DNA of 64,000 bases from Corynebacterium uberis (lineage in GTDB: Bacteria; Actinomycetota; Actinomycetes; Mycobacteriales; Mycobacteriaceae). Shown here in pieces: positions 1-8,648 of the stretch. Location of the stretch: the NCBI RefSeq assembly GCF_020616335.1, contig NZ_CP085051.1, positions 1,612,001-1,676,000 of the forward strand, in the 5' to 3' direction. A program made the translations under genes and the position numbers. The notes under the pieces were generated by a model, which did not search any database, had not been told where the DNA came from, and was given only the letters and a program-made list of their open reading frames with translations. Numbering within the stretch: position 1 is the stretch's first letter; every line of letters begins with the position of its first letter.

Positions 1-447
1 CTCTTGGATGTTATTGAGGGACGCCTGGCACCGGATCAGGGCCAGGTGCGGGTGGCTGAGGATGTGCGCGTGGGCCGGTTGAGCCAGGACACAGTCTGGC
101 CGGACCTTTCTTTAAGCGCCCGCCAGGTCGCCGGCAAGGCGGATCTGGTGGCGCTGGGGTTGCTCACGCCAGCGCAGGCAGACATGCCGCTGCGGGAGCT
201 CTCCCTAGGCCAGCGCCAGCGTGTGGCGTTGGGTGCCCTGGTGGCCGCACCCCCTGACGTGCTCATCCTTGATGAGCCCACCAATCACCTTTCTTTGGCC
301 CTCGCCGGGGAGCTCGAAGATGCGCTTGAGGATTTCCCCGGAACGGTGATCATGGCCACGCATGACAGGTGGATTCGCCGCCGCTGGACGCGACGGCGCA
401 ATTCGCGCGTGGTTCGCCTCGAACCCCTCTCCCCCGAGGGCCGCTGA
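1..447 (+). CDS. ABC-F type ATP-binding protein, C-terminal part (5' end outside window)
   Basis: The reading frame is open from base 1, so the gene begins upstream of the window. What remains is the second nucleotide-binding domain of a duplicated ABC ATPase without membrane segments. It has the signature motif LSLGQRQRVALG, a Walker B followed by the ABC-F hallmark (LILDEPTNHLS), and a switch histidine in MATHDRW. ABC-F proteins act on ribosomes, either in translation or as antibiotic-resistance ribosome protectors. The visible part does not show which subfamily this is. The protein ends in a short Arg-rich tail. No clear terminator follows, and the next gene converges from the other strand 23 bp away. 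Confidence 0.85.
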   Translation, partial: LLDVIEGRLAPDQGQVRVAEDVRVGRLSQDTVWPDLSLSARQVAGKADLVALGLLTPAQADMPLRELSLGQRQRVALGALVAAPPDVLILDEPTNHLSLALAGELEDALEDFPGTVIMATHDRWIRRRWTRRRNSRVVRLEPLSPEGR

Positions 448-470
448 GGCGCGCGCGAAGCGAGGTTTTC

Positions 471-1178
471 TTATTGTGCCGGGGCGTCATCCAGCGGCGC
501 CGGGGCCGGGACAACCTCACCGACGGGAGGCAGATCCCCGGCCGGGGCGTTCTCGCCGCCTGCGGGCGGGACCGCAGCGCCGGGGGCACCTTCTGGGGCG
601 CCCGGGGCCGGCTCTTCGGGGCCGCCTGCCGGGGCGGGAGCGGGCGGGACGATACCCGGCACCTCGGCGCACATCTGCGGCAGCTGGTCCGGAACAACCT
701 GGGAGACCAGGGTACACGCCCAGTCCTTGGACAGCTTCCAGCGGTTGTCTTCGAAGACAAAGCGGACGTTATCGGCCTGCTGATCAGGCTGGTCGGGGCG
801 GGTAAAGATGATGGTGGTGAGCACGGAGTTGGGCACCATGTCCGGCAGTACCGGGTCCACCACGTGGAAGTCTGCGCCAGATTCTTGCTTGGAGTGGGCC
901 ATGACCTCGAAGAGCTCGGGTGCGGTTTCGCCGCCCTGCACTGTGGCGAGCTTTTCCTCCAGGGGCCGGTTGGGGTCGGAGGCGATGGTCAAAATGTCAT
1001 TAAGCTCCGCGGCGGCGGGCAGCGCGGCTGCGGCGGCTGCGGAGGTGGGCGCCTTCGAGTCCGCCGAGGAGGTGGCGGTCTCGGAGGAATCCGAGGAGCC
1101 ATCCCCGGAGCAGGCAACCATGCCCAAGGCGAGGGCGGTGCTTGCAACGGCGGCTGCGGTGAATCTGGTCAGCTTCAT
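471..1178 (-). CDS. Putative secreted lipoprotein with Pro/Ala/Gly-rich C-terminus
   Basis: The start at 1178 has AGGAGA five bases upstream and puts a clean lipoprotein signal at the N-terminus: MKLTR, a hydrophobic stretch, then the lipobox MVAC before a Ser/Gly/Asp-rich linker. The longer frame to 1229 would bury this signal. The middle (about residues 60–160) looks like a small globular domain resembling the 'low molecular weight antigen'-type domains of actinobacterial lipoproteins, but I do not recognise the family with certainty. The last 60 residues are Pro/Ala/Gly/Glu low-complexity, probably spanning the cell wall. Function unknown. Confidence 0.7.
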   Translation of the reverse strand: MKLTRFTAAAVASTALALGMVACSGDGSSDSSETATSSADSKAPTSAAAAAALPAAAELNDILTIASDPNRPLEEKLATVQGGETAPELFEVMAHSKQESGADFHVVDPVLPDMVPNSVLTTIIFTRPDQPDQQADNVRFVFEDNRWKLSKDWACTLVSQVVPDQLPQMCAEVPGIVPPAPAPAGGPEEPAPGAPEGAPGAAVPPAGGENAPAGDLPPVGEVVPAPAPLDDAPAQ

Positions 1179-1302
1179 GGTTCTCCTCATTTGTTCACCC
1201 AGTTCAAAGCGTGGGTTCGTAGCATTCATGACACGCCTAGCGTACCCGGATGATGTTACACGTGTTACTGATGTTGCTCATCCCGGGCTTTCGCCGCCAC
1301 CT

Positions 1303-2757
1303 TCAACTCTGCGCATCCGCCGGGTGCTCCGCTGGGGGAACTTCGGCAGCACAATCGGCGTCCCGGGCCGCCAGCCAATCGGCCCAATCCAGGCTGTCGA
1401 GCGGGTCCGCCGCCACCAGGAGCGGATCTTTCTCGTCGAAGGTCAGCGTTCGCCCCGGCCCGGTTGATCGCGTTTCAAAGCGCACCGTGACCACGCCATG
1501 GCCGGCGCCCTGAATCCAGCCGTGGCCGTAGTCGGGATGCCACACATCCTGGGTAGCCTTCCTCGGCTCGGCGGCGTGCTCTGCGGGCGAGTGGGTGGTG
1601 GCTTCTACCACGGTCGGCTCTTCGTCGATGAGCGCACCCGAGACCCCGACCTCATAGTCCGCGTCGGCTGCCGGCGCCGGGCGTACCACGGCGTCGAGCT
1701 CTGGGAACAAGACATCCTGCCGGGCGGTCTCCAGTCCGGAAAAGCTCACGCCAACCAGCCGGATAGCGCCCACCTGCGCTGGGTAGCGCACCAGCTGGGC
1801 AGCCAGGGCCGACAGGGTGGCGGCATCGTCGGTGGCGTAGGGAAGCGTCGCCGAGCGCGATTCGATGTGAAAGTCTGCCATCCGCAGCTTCACGGAGACG
1901 GTGCGCGCCCCGCGGCCGTCGATAGTCAGGCGCCTGTGCGCATCCGCGGCCGCGCGCTCCAGTGCCGCATCCACCTGCGCGCGGGTGGTCAAATCCTGCG
2001 GGTAGGTGTGCTCCGCGGAGACCTGCTTGGCCTCCGCGCGGCGCTGCACCGGGCGATCATCGTGACCGCGCGCCAGCTCCCACAGCTGCACCCCCACCGT
2101 CGCCCCCAACAGCACCTCAACTTCCCGGCGCGTCAGCGCGGCCAAATCCCCGATTGTTTCCACCCCCGCCGAGCGCAGGCGCCCATGCGTGACCGGACCC
2201 ACCCCCCACAACTTATTCACCGGCAGCGGGTGGAGCACCTCTAGCTGGCGGTCCGCGGGCAGCACAAACGTGCCATCCGGCTTGGCCTCCCCCGAGCCGA
2301 TCTTTGCGTACTGCTTGCCGGAGCCTGCCCCCACGGACGCCGGCAGGCCCGTTTCTTTGCGGATCTGCGCGCGCAGCTCATCGGCCCACTGCCGGACCTC
2401 ATCGACGCCGGCACCGAGCAGCTCGGCTGGCTCTACAAACGCCTCGTCGATGGAGAGCTGCTCAACCACCGGCGCGCACCGCTGCACCACCTCAAAGACG
2501 CGTTGCGACGCCGCCGCATACACCGGCCTGCGCGGGGCCACCACCACCGCCCCGTAGCCCACCAGCGCCATCGCGCGATGCGTGGGCATGGCAGAACGCG
2601 CCCCAAAACGCCGCGCCTCATAGGACGCCCCGGCGACGACTCCCCGCCCGGAGACGCCCGCCACCAGCACCGGGCGGCCCCGCAGGGTAGGTCGGGTCAA
2701 CTGTTCGCAGGATGCGAAAAACGCATCCATGTCCACATGTAAGACCCAACGCTGCAT
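1303..2757 (-). CDS. dinB: DNA polymerase IV (Y-family translesion polymerase)
   Basis: The start at 2757 gives the family N-terminus (MQRWVLHVDMDAFFASCEQL), which carries the first catalytic Asp residues of Y-family polymerases. The palm motif SIDEAF follows at about residue 105, and the helix-hairpin-helix region (LWGVGPVTHGRL) at about 195. The protein is about 484 aa, longer than the E. coli enzyme. The extra C-terminal part (DVWHPDYGHGWIQGAGHG, then an Arg-rich beta region) is usual in actinobacterial homologues. No beta-clamp motif was checked. It performs error-prone bypass of DNA lesions. It is separated from xylB by only 14 bp but is functionally unrelated to it. Confidence 0.93.
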   Translation of the reverse strand: MQRWVLHVDMDAFFASCEQLTRPTLRGRPVLVAGVSGRGVVAGASYEARRFGARSAMPTHRAMALVGYGAVVVAPRRPVYAAASQRVFEVVQRCAPVVEQLSIDEAFVEPAELLGAGVDEVRQWADELRAQIRKETGLPASVGAGSGKQYAKIGSGEAKPDGTFVLPADRQLEVLHPLPVNKLWGVGPVTHGRLRSAGVETIGDLAALTRREVEVLLGATVGVQLWELARGHDDRPVQRRAEAKQVSAEHTYPQDLTTRAQVDAALERAAADAHRRLTIDGRGARTVSVKLRMADFHIESRSATLPYATDDAATLSALAAQLVRYPAQVGAIRLVGVSFSGLETARQDVLFPELDAVVRPAPAADADYEVGVSGALIDEEPTVVEATTHSPAEHAAEPRKATQDVWHPDYGHGWIQGAGHGVVTVRFETRSTGPGRTLTFDEKDPLLVAADPLDSLDWADWLAARDADCAAEVPPAEHPADAQS

Positions 2758-2771
2758 ACCCACCAGGGTAT

Positions 2772-4184
2772 CTATCCGCGCGGCACCCGTCCCCACTGAC
2801 CGGTGGCGTCACGCAGGAAGTCATAGCGCTGCCGGCCGGCTGCCACCTGCTCGGCGGCGGACGCATCCGGTTCGTGCACCAGCTCCTGCGCCCGCGCCCA
2901 CACCGGCGGCTCATCCTTGCCCGACAGCGCCCAGGCGGCCTGCCGGGCCGCCCCCAGGGCCACGTATTCAGCTGGGGCCGGAACCGCCACCGGGACGCCG
3001 AAGATCTCCGCGGCCACCTGCTGCAACGCCCCCGCCCGGGCGGCGCCACCGATGAGCAGGATACGCGTGGTCTCCACGCCGGTAGCTGCCTCTAGTGCCG
3101 CGACGGCGTCGCGAAGCGAATGCACCACCCCTTCTACCGCCGCGCGCGCCACGTCCTCGCGGGAGGTCGCCGTGGTCAGCCCATTGAGCACCCCTTGTGC
3201 ATCGGGGCGATTGGGGGTGCGCTCCCCATCAAAATAGGGCAACAGCGTCACCCCATGCGCCCCCGGAACCGACTGGAGCGCCAGCTCCGACAGGCCCGCA
3301 TGATCCACGCCGAGCAGGCGCGCCGCAAAGTCGAGCACCCGTGCCCCGTTGAGCGTGCACGCCAGGGGCAGGTAGCCGCCCGTCGCATCACAAAAGCCGG
3401 CCACCAGGCCGGAGCCATCGTGCACCGGCTGCGCCACGGCGGCGCTGGCCACCCCCGAGGTGCCAATGGACACGCACACCTCGCCGGGGCGCAAGCCCAA
3501 CCCCAGCGCGGCGGCCGCATTGTCACCGGTGCCCGCAGCCACCGCCACGCCACCACTGGTAGTGCCCACAACCTCGGCGGGCTCAGCGATGCGCGGCAGC
3601 GCAATGTCATGGCCCACAAACTGCGCCGCCAACTCCGGCAGGAAGGCGCGCTGCGTGGTGGAGTAATAGCCGGTCCCGGAGGCATCGCCGTGATCGGTGG
3701 TCAGCTCGTCTCGCCCGGTCAACTGCCAGGTCAGGTAGTCATGGGGCAGCGCAACCGACGCGGTCGCCTGCGCGTGGTCCGGCTCATTGTCGCGCAGCCA
3801 CGCCAGCTTGCTGCCGGTAAAGGAAGCCACCATGACAGAGCCGATCTCCTGAGCGCAGGCCTGCGGGCCGCCCAGCTGCGCCACGATGTCCTGCGCCTGC
3901 GGGGCCGAGGACGTGTCATTCCACAGCATCGCCGGGCGCACCACCGCGCCGTCCCGGTCGAGGGCCACCATGCCGTGCTGCTGGCCGGCCACGGCGACGG
4001 CATCGGCACGCTCGATCAGGCCGGAACACACCTCATCCAGGGCATCGACCCAGGCCTGCGGGTCAACCTGGGTGCCGTCCGGATGACTTGCCCGAGCCTG
4101 CGTGACGACGGTGCCGGAGGAGGCGTCGACAAGCACCGCCTTGCACGACTGGGTGGAGGAATCAATACCAAGAACGAGGCTCAC
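2772..4184 (-). CDS. xylB: Xylulokinase
   Basis: FGGY-family sugar kinase that phosphorylates D-xylulose to xylulose 5-phosphate. The N-terminal phosphate-binding segment LGIDSSTQSCKAVLVD and the glycine-rich ATPase segment near residue 245 (CVSIGTSGVASAAV) are visible. The C-terminal motif ILLIGGAARAGALQQVAAEI is typical of XylB. The length of about 470 aa fits the family. I chose the GTG at 4184 because AGGAG lies nine bases upstream. A GTG two codons earlier (4190) is possible but would be too close to the Shine-Dalgarno. It lies downstream of the DeoR-type regulator. It would phosphorylate the xylulose made from arabitol by the dehydrogenase of the divergent operon. Confidence 0.9.
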   Translation of the reverse strand: MSLVLGIDSSTQSCKAVLVDASSGTVVTQARASHPDGTQVDPQAWVDALDEVCSGLIERADAVAVAGQQHGMVALDRDGAVVRPAMLWNDTSSAPQAQDIVAQLGGPQACAQEIGSVMVASFTGSKLAWLRDNEPDHAQATASVALPHDYLTWQLTGRDELTTDHGDASGTGYYSTTQRAFLPELAAQFVGHDIALPRIAEPAEVVGTTSGGVAVAAGTGDNAAAALGLGLRPGEVCVSIGTSGVASAAVAQPVHDGSGLVAGFCDATGGYLPLACTLNGARVLDFAARLLGVDHAGLSELALQSVPGAHGVTLLPYFDGERTPNRPDAQGVLNGLTTATSREDVARAAVEGVVHSLRDAVAALEAATGVETTRILLIGGAARAGALQQVAAEIFGVPVAVPAPAEYVALGAARQAAWALSGKDEPPVWARAQELVHEPDASAAEQVAAGRQRYDFLRDATGQWGRVPRG

Positions 4185-4228
4185 AATCACAGTCTCCTGA
4201 CTAACAAAGGCTTCAAGAACACAAACGC

Positions 4229-5194
4229 TTACAACACAATGGGTCCGGCGACAGTAGGTTCCGGAGGAGCCTGCGCCGCCACGAGGTGAATACGCGCACC
4301 ACTGGCCTGCAGCATCTTCGCCGCCGCCGGGGAGAGCTGGGAGTCCACCACAATGTCATCAAAATCCGCCAGCGCGGCCACCCGGTGAACGCCCAGCGCA
4401 TCAAACTTCGATGAATCAAAAACCAACACCTTGCGCTGCCCCAAGGCAACACACGAACGCTTAGTCAACGCGGCATCCTCATCCGGGTGATACAACGCCC
4501 CACCACGCACGCTGGTAGTAGACACCACAGAGACATCCGCGCTCAGCGTGCGCATCTGCGCGCACGTGGACTGCCCCAAGAAAGAATCCGTGGCCGGCAC
4601 ATAACGCCCACCCAACCCAATGAGCGTCAAGTCCGGGTGACTGCGCCCCAGCTCAACAATCAACTCCAAAGAATGCGTAATCACCGCCCCCGGATCACGC
4701 CTGGCCAACCGATACCCCACCGCAGCCACCGTGGTGGAATCATCCAAAGCCACCACCTCGCCCGGATGCACCAACCCCAGCACCACCTCTGCCAGGTCCG
4801 CCTTGAGGGCCACGTTGGTCAACCGCCGCACAGCGACGTCACGCTCCGTCATCTGTGTGCCAATCGCCCGGGCCCCGCCGCGCACCCGCTCGATCAGACC
4901 CCGGTGCGCCAAGGCGTCAAGGTCCCGGTGAATAGTCATCGCGGAGACTTCCAGGTCCGCGGCGAGCTCATCAATGCGCACCGCACCCTCCTGGCCGACC
5001 CGCGCCACGATTGCCGCCTGGCGCGCCTCCGGCCCGGCGACGCGGCGCGGCGGGGTGGCCGGGGCGTGCGACGTCGCGGTTGGGTCTTGCGGTGTGGCTG
5101 GACCGTGCGGTGTGGCTGGGTCTTTTGCTGCGGGAGAGCCGTGCGGCGTGGCCGAATGCTGCGGCTCAGCGATGGGGCGGGCAGAACTAGACAC
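4229..5194 (-). CDS. atlR: DeoR-family repressor of polyol utilisation (AtlR/MtlR-like)
   Basis: DeoR-type regulator with an N-terminal winged helix (about residues 55–110; signature ELAADLEVSAMTIHRDLDAL) and a C-terminal sugar-phosphate isomerase-like sensor domain (DDSTTVAAVGYRLARR to VFDSSKFDALGVHRVAAL). The GTG at 5194 has AAAGGTGA six bases upstream. The alternative GTG at 5203 overlaps that Shine-Dalgarno. Before the HTH lies an unusual 50-residue tail rich in Pro/Ala/Thr/His with imperfect PATPHG repeats. In C. glutamicum a DeoR regulator (AtlR) represses rbtT, mtlD and xylB and responds to arabitol. The same gene neighbourhood supports that role here by inference. The real N-terminus could be shorter. 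Confidence 0.82.
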   Translation of the reverse strand: MSSSARPIAEPQHSATPHGSPAAKDPATPHGPATPQDPTATSHAPATPPRRVAGPEARQAAIVARVGQEGAVRIDELAADLEVSAMTIHRDLDALAHRGLIERVRGGARAIGTQMTERDVAVRRLTNVALKADLAEVVLGLVHPGEVVALDDSTTVAAVGYRLARRDPGAVITHSLELIVELGRSHPDLTLIGLGGRYVPATDSFLGQSTCAQMRTLSADVSVVSTTSVRGGALYHPDEDAALTKRSCVALGQRKVLVFDSSKFDALGVHRVAALADFDDIVVDSQLSPAAAKMLQASGARIHLVAAQAPPEPTVAGPIVL

Positions 5195-5759
5195 GGGGAT
5201 CACCTTTCAACCGGTGAGTGAGAAACACGGTGGGGGCTGGGTTTGGCGGAGATTCCGCGGCAAGCCGGTGGCAGCTGCGCGGCACGTCGGCGCTGTTCCG
5301 GCACTGTTCCGGCGGTGCCTCGACAGGATTGCGCGAGCACCTCCGCAACACACAACTCAACAACCACGTGTGAAATATAGCCCATTTTATAACACGCTGG
5401 TGTGACATGTGGCCATTGTCACCCCCGCGAGGAGGCTGAAAGATGGCTGCCCGGGCCCTCCACCCCACAGGCTCATCCCGCCCCACGCCCCTCCATACCC
5501 CCCGCATGGGGGTAATTCCCCACCCGGCGCGGCGGGTGGGGACCTGCACTTTTCCGCCGCCATGACCCAAAGCAACATTTTCTCACGCGAAACTGTTGAC
5601 TTCTGTTAATTTCACGTTAGATCATGGACGCCATGCCCGTCTGGGCAAACACACCTGAGGACAGCTAACAGCGCCGCCACATGCTTGGCACTCCCCTGCT
5701 CGCAGCCACCTTGGCGTGTGCCCCTTGTCAGCTTCCTCCTGGAAACGAGGTTGTCACCC
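5195..5759. promoter_or_regulatory. Divergent control region between atlR and the polyol transport operon
   Basis: About 565 bp without a gene. A plausible promoter for the rightward operon is TTGACT at 5596–5601 and TAGATC at 5618–5623, with 16 bp spacing. For the leftward atlR transcript a TATATT hexamer (5379–5374, minus strand) lies in an AT-rich patch. A 21-bp inverted repeat at 5402–5422, with six-base arms GTGACA and TGTCAC, lies between the two and is a candidate operator for the DeoR regulator. Nothing else coding-like is seen. Confidence 0.45.
5402..5422. promoter_or_regulatory. Inverted repeat, candidate operator
   Basis: Arms GTGACA (5402–5407) and TGTCAC (5417–5422) are separated by nine bases, between divergent polyol genes. 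The position suggests an AtlR operator. A Crp/GlxR-like site is a possible alternative because the half-sites resemble GTGA/TCAC. Confidence 0.4.
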
Positions 5760-7124
5760 GTGTCCCAGCATTCCTTGACCGAGCGCCTCGGCATCCCCAG
5801 ACCACTGATCTGGGGATTCGTGGGCCTGACGGTCTTCATGATCGGCGACGGCATTGAGACCAACATCCTGGAGCCTTTCCTTGAAGACGATCACGGCTTC
5901 AGCGTGGACCAGGCCGCCGCCGTGGTCACTGTCTACGGCATCGCCGTCGCCATCGCCGCCTTCTTCGCCGCCGCACTGTCTGACCTGTGGGGGCCGCGCA
6001 AAGTAATGATGCTCGGCGCCGCCGTGTGGGTCTGCTTTGAGGTCGGTTTCCTGGCCCTGGCGCTGACCTCCGATCAACGGTGGATGATCTTCTTGTTCTA
6101 CGGCCTGCGGGGATTTGGCTACCCGTTCTTTGCCTACGGCTTCCTGGTGTGGATTACCGCCACGGCCTCGCCGCGCAACCTGGCCAGTGGCGTGGGCTGG
6201 TTCTACGTGGCCTTTTCTGCGGGCTTGCCCACGCTCGGCGCGCTGGTGGCCACCGTCTCCCTCAACCGCTTCCACCTGACCTATTACGAGACGCTGTGGT
6301 TGTCCCTGGTGGTGGTCTCCATCGGCGCACTCATCGCCTTTGTTGGGGTGCGCGAGCGCATCGGGCGCGGCCCGCTGGTGGAGGATTCCAGCGACGTCAC
6401 CGCCACCCTCGCACGCGGTTTCAAGCTGCTGGCCACCGATCGGCGCGCCCGCTTTGTCACCTACATCCGCACCATCAACTCCATGCCCACCTACGCCATG
6501 GCGATCTTCTTCCCGCCCTACTTCGCGGAGGTCCTGCACTGGCCGCGCGCCTGGTTCCTCCTGCTGACCACGGTCATCTACGCGGTGAATCTGCCGTTCA
6601 ACCCCATCTTTGGGCGCGTCGGCGACCGCTTCGGCTGGTGGCGCACGATGGTGTGGGCGGGCCCGGTGAGCTGCTTTTTCACGTTGGGTCTGGTCTATTT
6701 CACCCCAAAGATGGCCTTGGCCGCGGGGGCTTCAGACCACCTGGCCTACGGGCTGACCTTGATTGCCGGCGCACTGTTCGGCGTGGCACTGGCTGGATAT
6801 GTGCCGCTTTCTCCCATCGCGGTGTCGCTGGATCCCACCCACCCGGGCGCGGCGATGTCTACCTACAACCTGGGTGTGGGGGCGGCCGTCGCGGCGGGTC
6901 CCCTGCTGGTCTACGTCTTCCATCCGCTGCTGGGGCCCACCGGGCTGATCCTGATCATGATGGGGCTTTTTGTCCTCGCCGGCATGATGTGCCTGGCATT
7001 CAAGGGTTTGCAGCCCGGCTTCGATGGGGTGCCGCCGCTGACCAACGAGCATGCCGAGGCCGCCCCGCAGGCTCTCAACCCCGACGCTGCCACGGCAGCA
7101 TCTGCTTCCACACGTTCATCCTAA
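5760..7124 (+). CDS. rbtT: MFS transporter of the RbtT/DalT/CsbX polyol family
   Basis: Major facilitator permease of about 455 aa with twelve predicted membrane spans. The first begins near LIWGFVGLTVFMIGDGIETN, and the loop motif LSDLWGPRKVMM after helix 2 is the MFS signature. The segment WITATASPRNLASGVGWFY is characteristic of the ribitol/arabitol (RbtT/DalT) group. The GTG at 5760 is preferred (GAGG ten bases upstream). A longer frame from 5685 adds a non-conserved leader. The next gene, a polyol dehydrogenase, starts 15 bp downstream, so the pair forms an uptake–oxidation operon. Likely substrate D-arabitol and/or mannitol, inferred from context. Confidence 0.88.
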   Translation: MSQHSLTERLGIPRPLIWGFVGLTVFMIGDGIETNILEPFLEDDHGFSVDQAAAVVTVYGIAVAIAAFFAAALSDLWGPRKVMMLGAAVWVCFEVGFLALALTSDQRWMIFLFYGLRGFGYPFFAYGFLVWITATASPRNLASGVGWFYVAFSAGLPTLGALVATVSLNRFHLTYYETLWLSLVVVSIGALIAFVGVRERIGRGPLVEDSSDVTATLARGFKLLATDRRARFVTYIRTINSMPTYAMAIFFPPYFAEVLHWPRAWFLLLTTVIYAVNLPFNPIFGRVGDRFGWWRTMVWAGPVSCFFTLGLVYFTPKMALAAGASDHLAYGLTLIAGALFGVALAGYVPLSPIAVSLDPTHPGAAMSTYNLGVGAAVAAGPLLVYVFHPLLGPTGLILIMMGLFVLAGMMCLAFKGLQPGFDGVPPLTNEHAEAAPQALNPDAATAASASTRSS

Positions 7125-7139
7125 GGAGTGGTTTTCACC

Positions 7140-8645
7140 ATGAGTTCTGTTCACCTGTCCACTGCCTCCCTGCCGGAGATCGCCCAGAAGGGTGAGGTGG
7201 CCGTACCCGCTTATGATCGCGCTGCGGTACGCGCCGGGATCGTCCACTTTGGTGTTGGCGGTTTCCACCGCGCCCACCAGGCGCGGTACCTCGACGAGCT
7301 GATGAATGCCGGCACGGCGTTGGACTTTGGCATCGTGGGCATGGGGGTCATGCCGTCGGATGCGCGCATGCGCGACGCCCTCAAGGCCCAGGATTGCCTG
7401 TATACGCTGGTAGAAAAGGCCCCGGACGGTACCGTCAATCCGCGCGTGATCGGCTCGATCATTGATTACGTCTTCGCACCGGACGATCCGGCTGCTGCTG
7501 TTGCGGTGCTTGCCGACGCCGCGATCCGCATCGTCTCCCTCACCGTCACCGAGGGCGGCTACAACTTCGATCACGTCAAGGGCGAGTTCAACCTGGACCA
7601 GGAGCACGTGGCCCATGACATCGCGGAGCTCAAGCAGGGCCGCGAGGACTCCTTGCGCACCTTCTTTGGGCTGATCACCGCCGCTCTCATGCGCCGGCGC
7701 GCCGCCGGCGATACCCCGTTTACGGTGATGAGCTGCGACAACATTCAGGGCAATGGCCACGTTGCCAGCGCCATGTTCCACGCCTTCGCCGAGGCGATCG
7801 ACCCGCAGCTGGCGCAGTGGATCCGCGACGAGGTCCCCTTCCCCAACTCCATGGTGGACCGCATCACCCCGGAGACCACCGACGCGGACCGCGCGGACGT
7901 GGCCGATGCTTACGGCTATACCGATGAGTGGCCGGTGGTCTGCGAAGACTTCACCCAGTGGGTGTTGGAGGACAACTTTGTGGCCGGCCGCCCCGAATAC
8001 GAGGACGCCGGCGTCCAGGTTGTCCAGGACGTGGTGCCTTACGAGCTGATGAAGCTGCGCCTGCTCAACGCCTCCCACCAGGGGCTGTGCTACTTCGGCT
8101 ACCTGGCCGGGCACCGCCTGGTCCACGACGTGGTGCACGATAATCTTTTTGCGGACTTCCTGCTGGCCTACATGGAACAGGAGGCCACTCCCTCGCTGCG
8201 CCCGGTGCCCGGGGTGGACCTGGACGCCTACCGCCGCCAGCTGATTTCCCGGTTTGGCAATGAGGCTGTCAAGGACACCGTGGCGCGCCTGTGCGCGGAG
8301 TCTTCGGACCGGATTCCCAAGTGGCTGCTGCCGGTGATCCGGGAGAACATCGCTACGGGTCGCCCCGTGGAGCTCTCGGCTGCCATCGTGGCCAGCTGGG
8401 CGCGCTATGACGAGGGCGTCGATGAGCAGGGAGAGCCGATCACCATCGTCGACGCCTTGGCTGACCGCCTCCACGCCGCCGCCCAGCACAATCGGGAGGA
8501 CATCCTGGCGTTTGTTCGGGATCGGGAGATCTTCGGCGACTTGGTCGATGAGCCCGCGTTTACCCAGCCCTACGAGGCGACGCTGCGCAGCCTCCACGAG
8601 GTCGGCTCCATTGCCACCCTGAACACGCTGCTGGGCCGCAGCTAG
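7140..8645 (+). CDS. mtlD: Mannitol 2-dehydrogenase / D-arabinitol 4-dehydrogenase
   Basis: Polyol-specific long-chain dehydrogenase of 501 aa. The N-terminal nucleotide-binding start IVHFGVGGFHRAHQARYLDE is the family fingerprint. The catalytic region reads KLRLLNASHQGLCYFGYL at about residues 302–320, with the conserved Lys and His. The enzyme oxidises mannitol to fructose or D-arabitol to D-xylulose with NAD+. The latter would feed the xylulokinase of this locus. The start at 7140 is preferred over the upstream GTG at 7128 because AAGGAG (7122–7127) would directly abut the latter. The gene ends 3 bp from the convergent permease gene. Confidence 0.92.
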   Translation: MSSVHLSTASLPEIAQKGEVAVPAYDRAAVRAGIVHFGVGGFHRAHQARYLDELMNAGTALDFGIVGMGVMPSDARMRDALKAQDCLYTLVEKAPDGTVNPRVIGSIIDYVFAPDDPAAAVAVLADAAIRIVSLTVTEGGYNFDHVKGEFNLDQEHVAHDIAELKQGREDSLRTFFGLITAALMRRRAAGDTPFTVMSCDNIQGNGHVASAMFHAFAEAIDPQLAQWIRDEVPFPNSMVDRITPETTDADRADVADAYGYTDEWPVVCEDFTQWVLEDNFVAGRPEYEDAGVQVVQDVVPYELMKLRLLNASHQGLCYFGYLAGHRLVHDVVHDNLFADFLLAYMEQEATPSLRPVPGVDLDAYRRQLISRFGNEAVKDTVARLCAESSDRIPKWLLPVIRENIATGRPVELSAAIVASWARYDEGVDEQGEPITIVDALADRLHAAAQHNREDILAFVRDREIFGDLVDEPAFTQPYEATLRSLHEVGSIATLNTLLGRS

Positions 8646-8648
8646 CGC

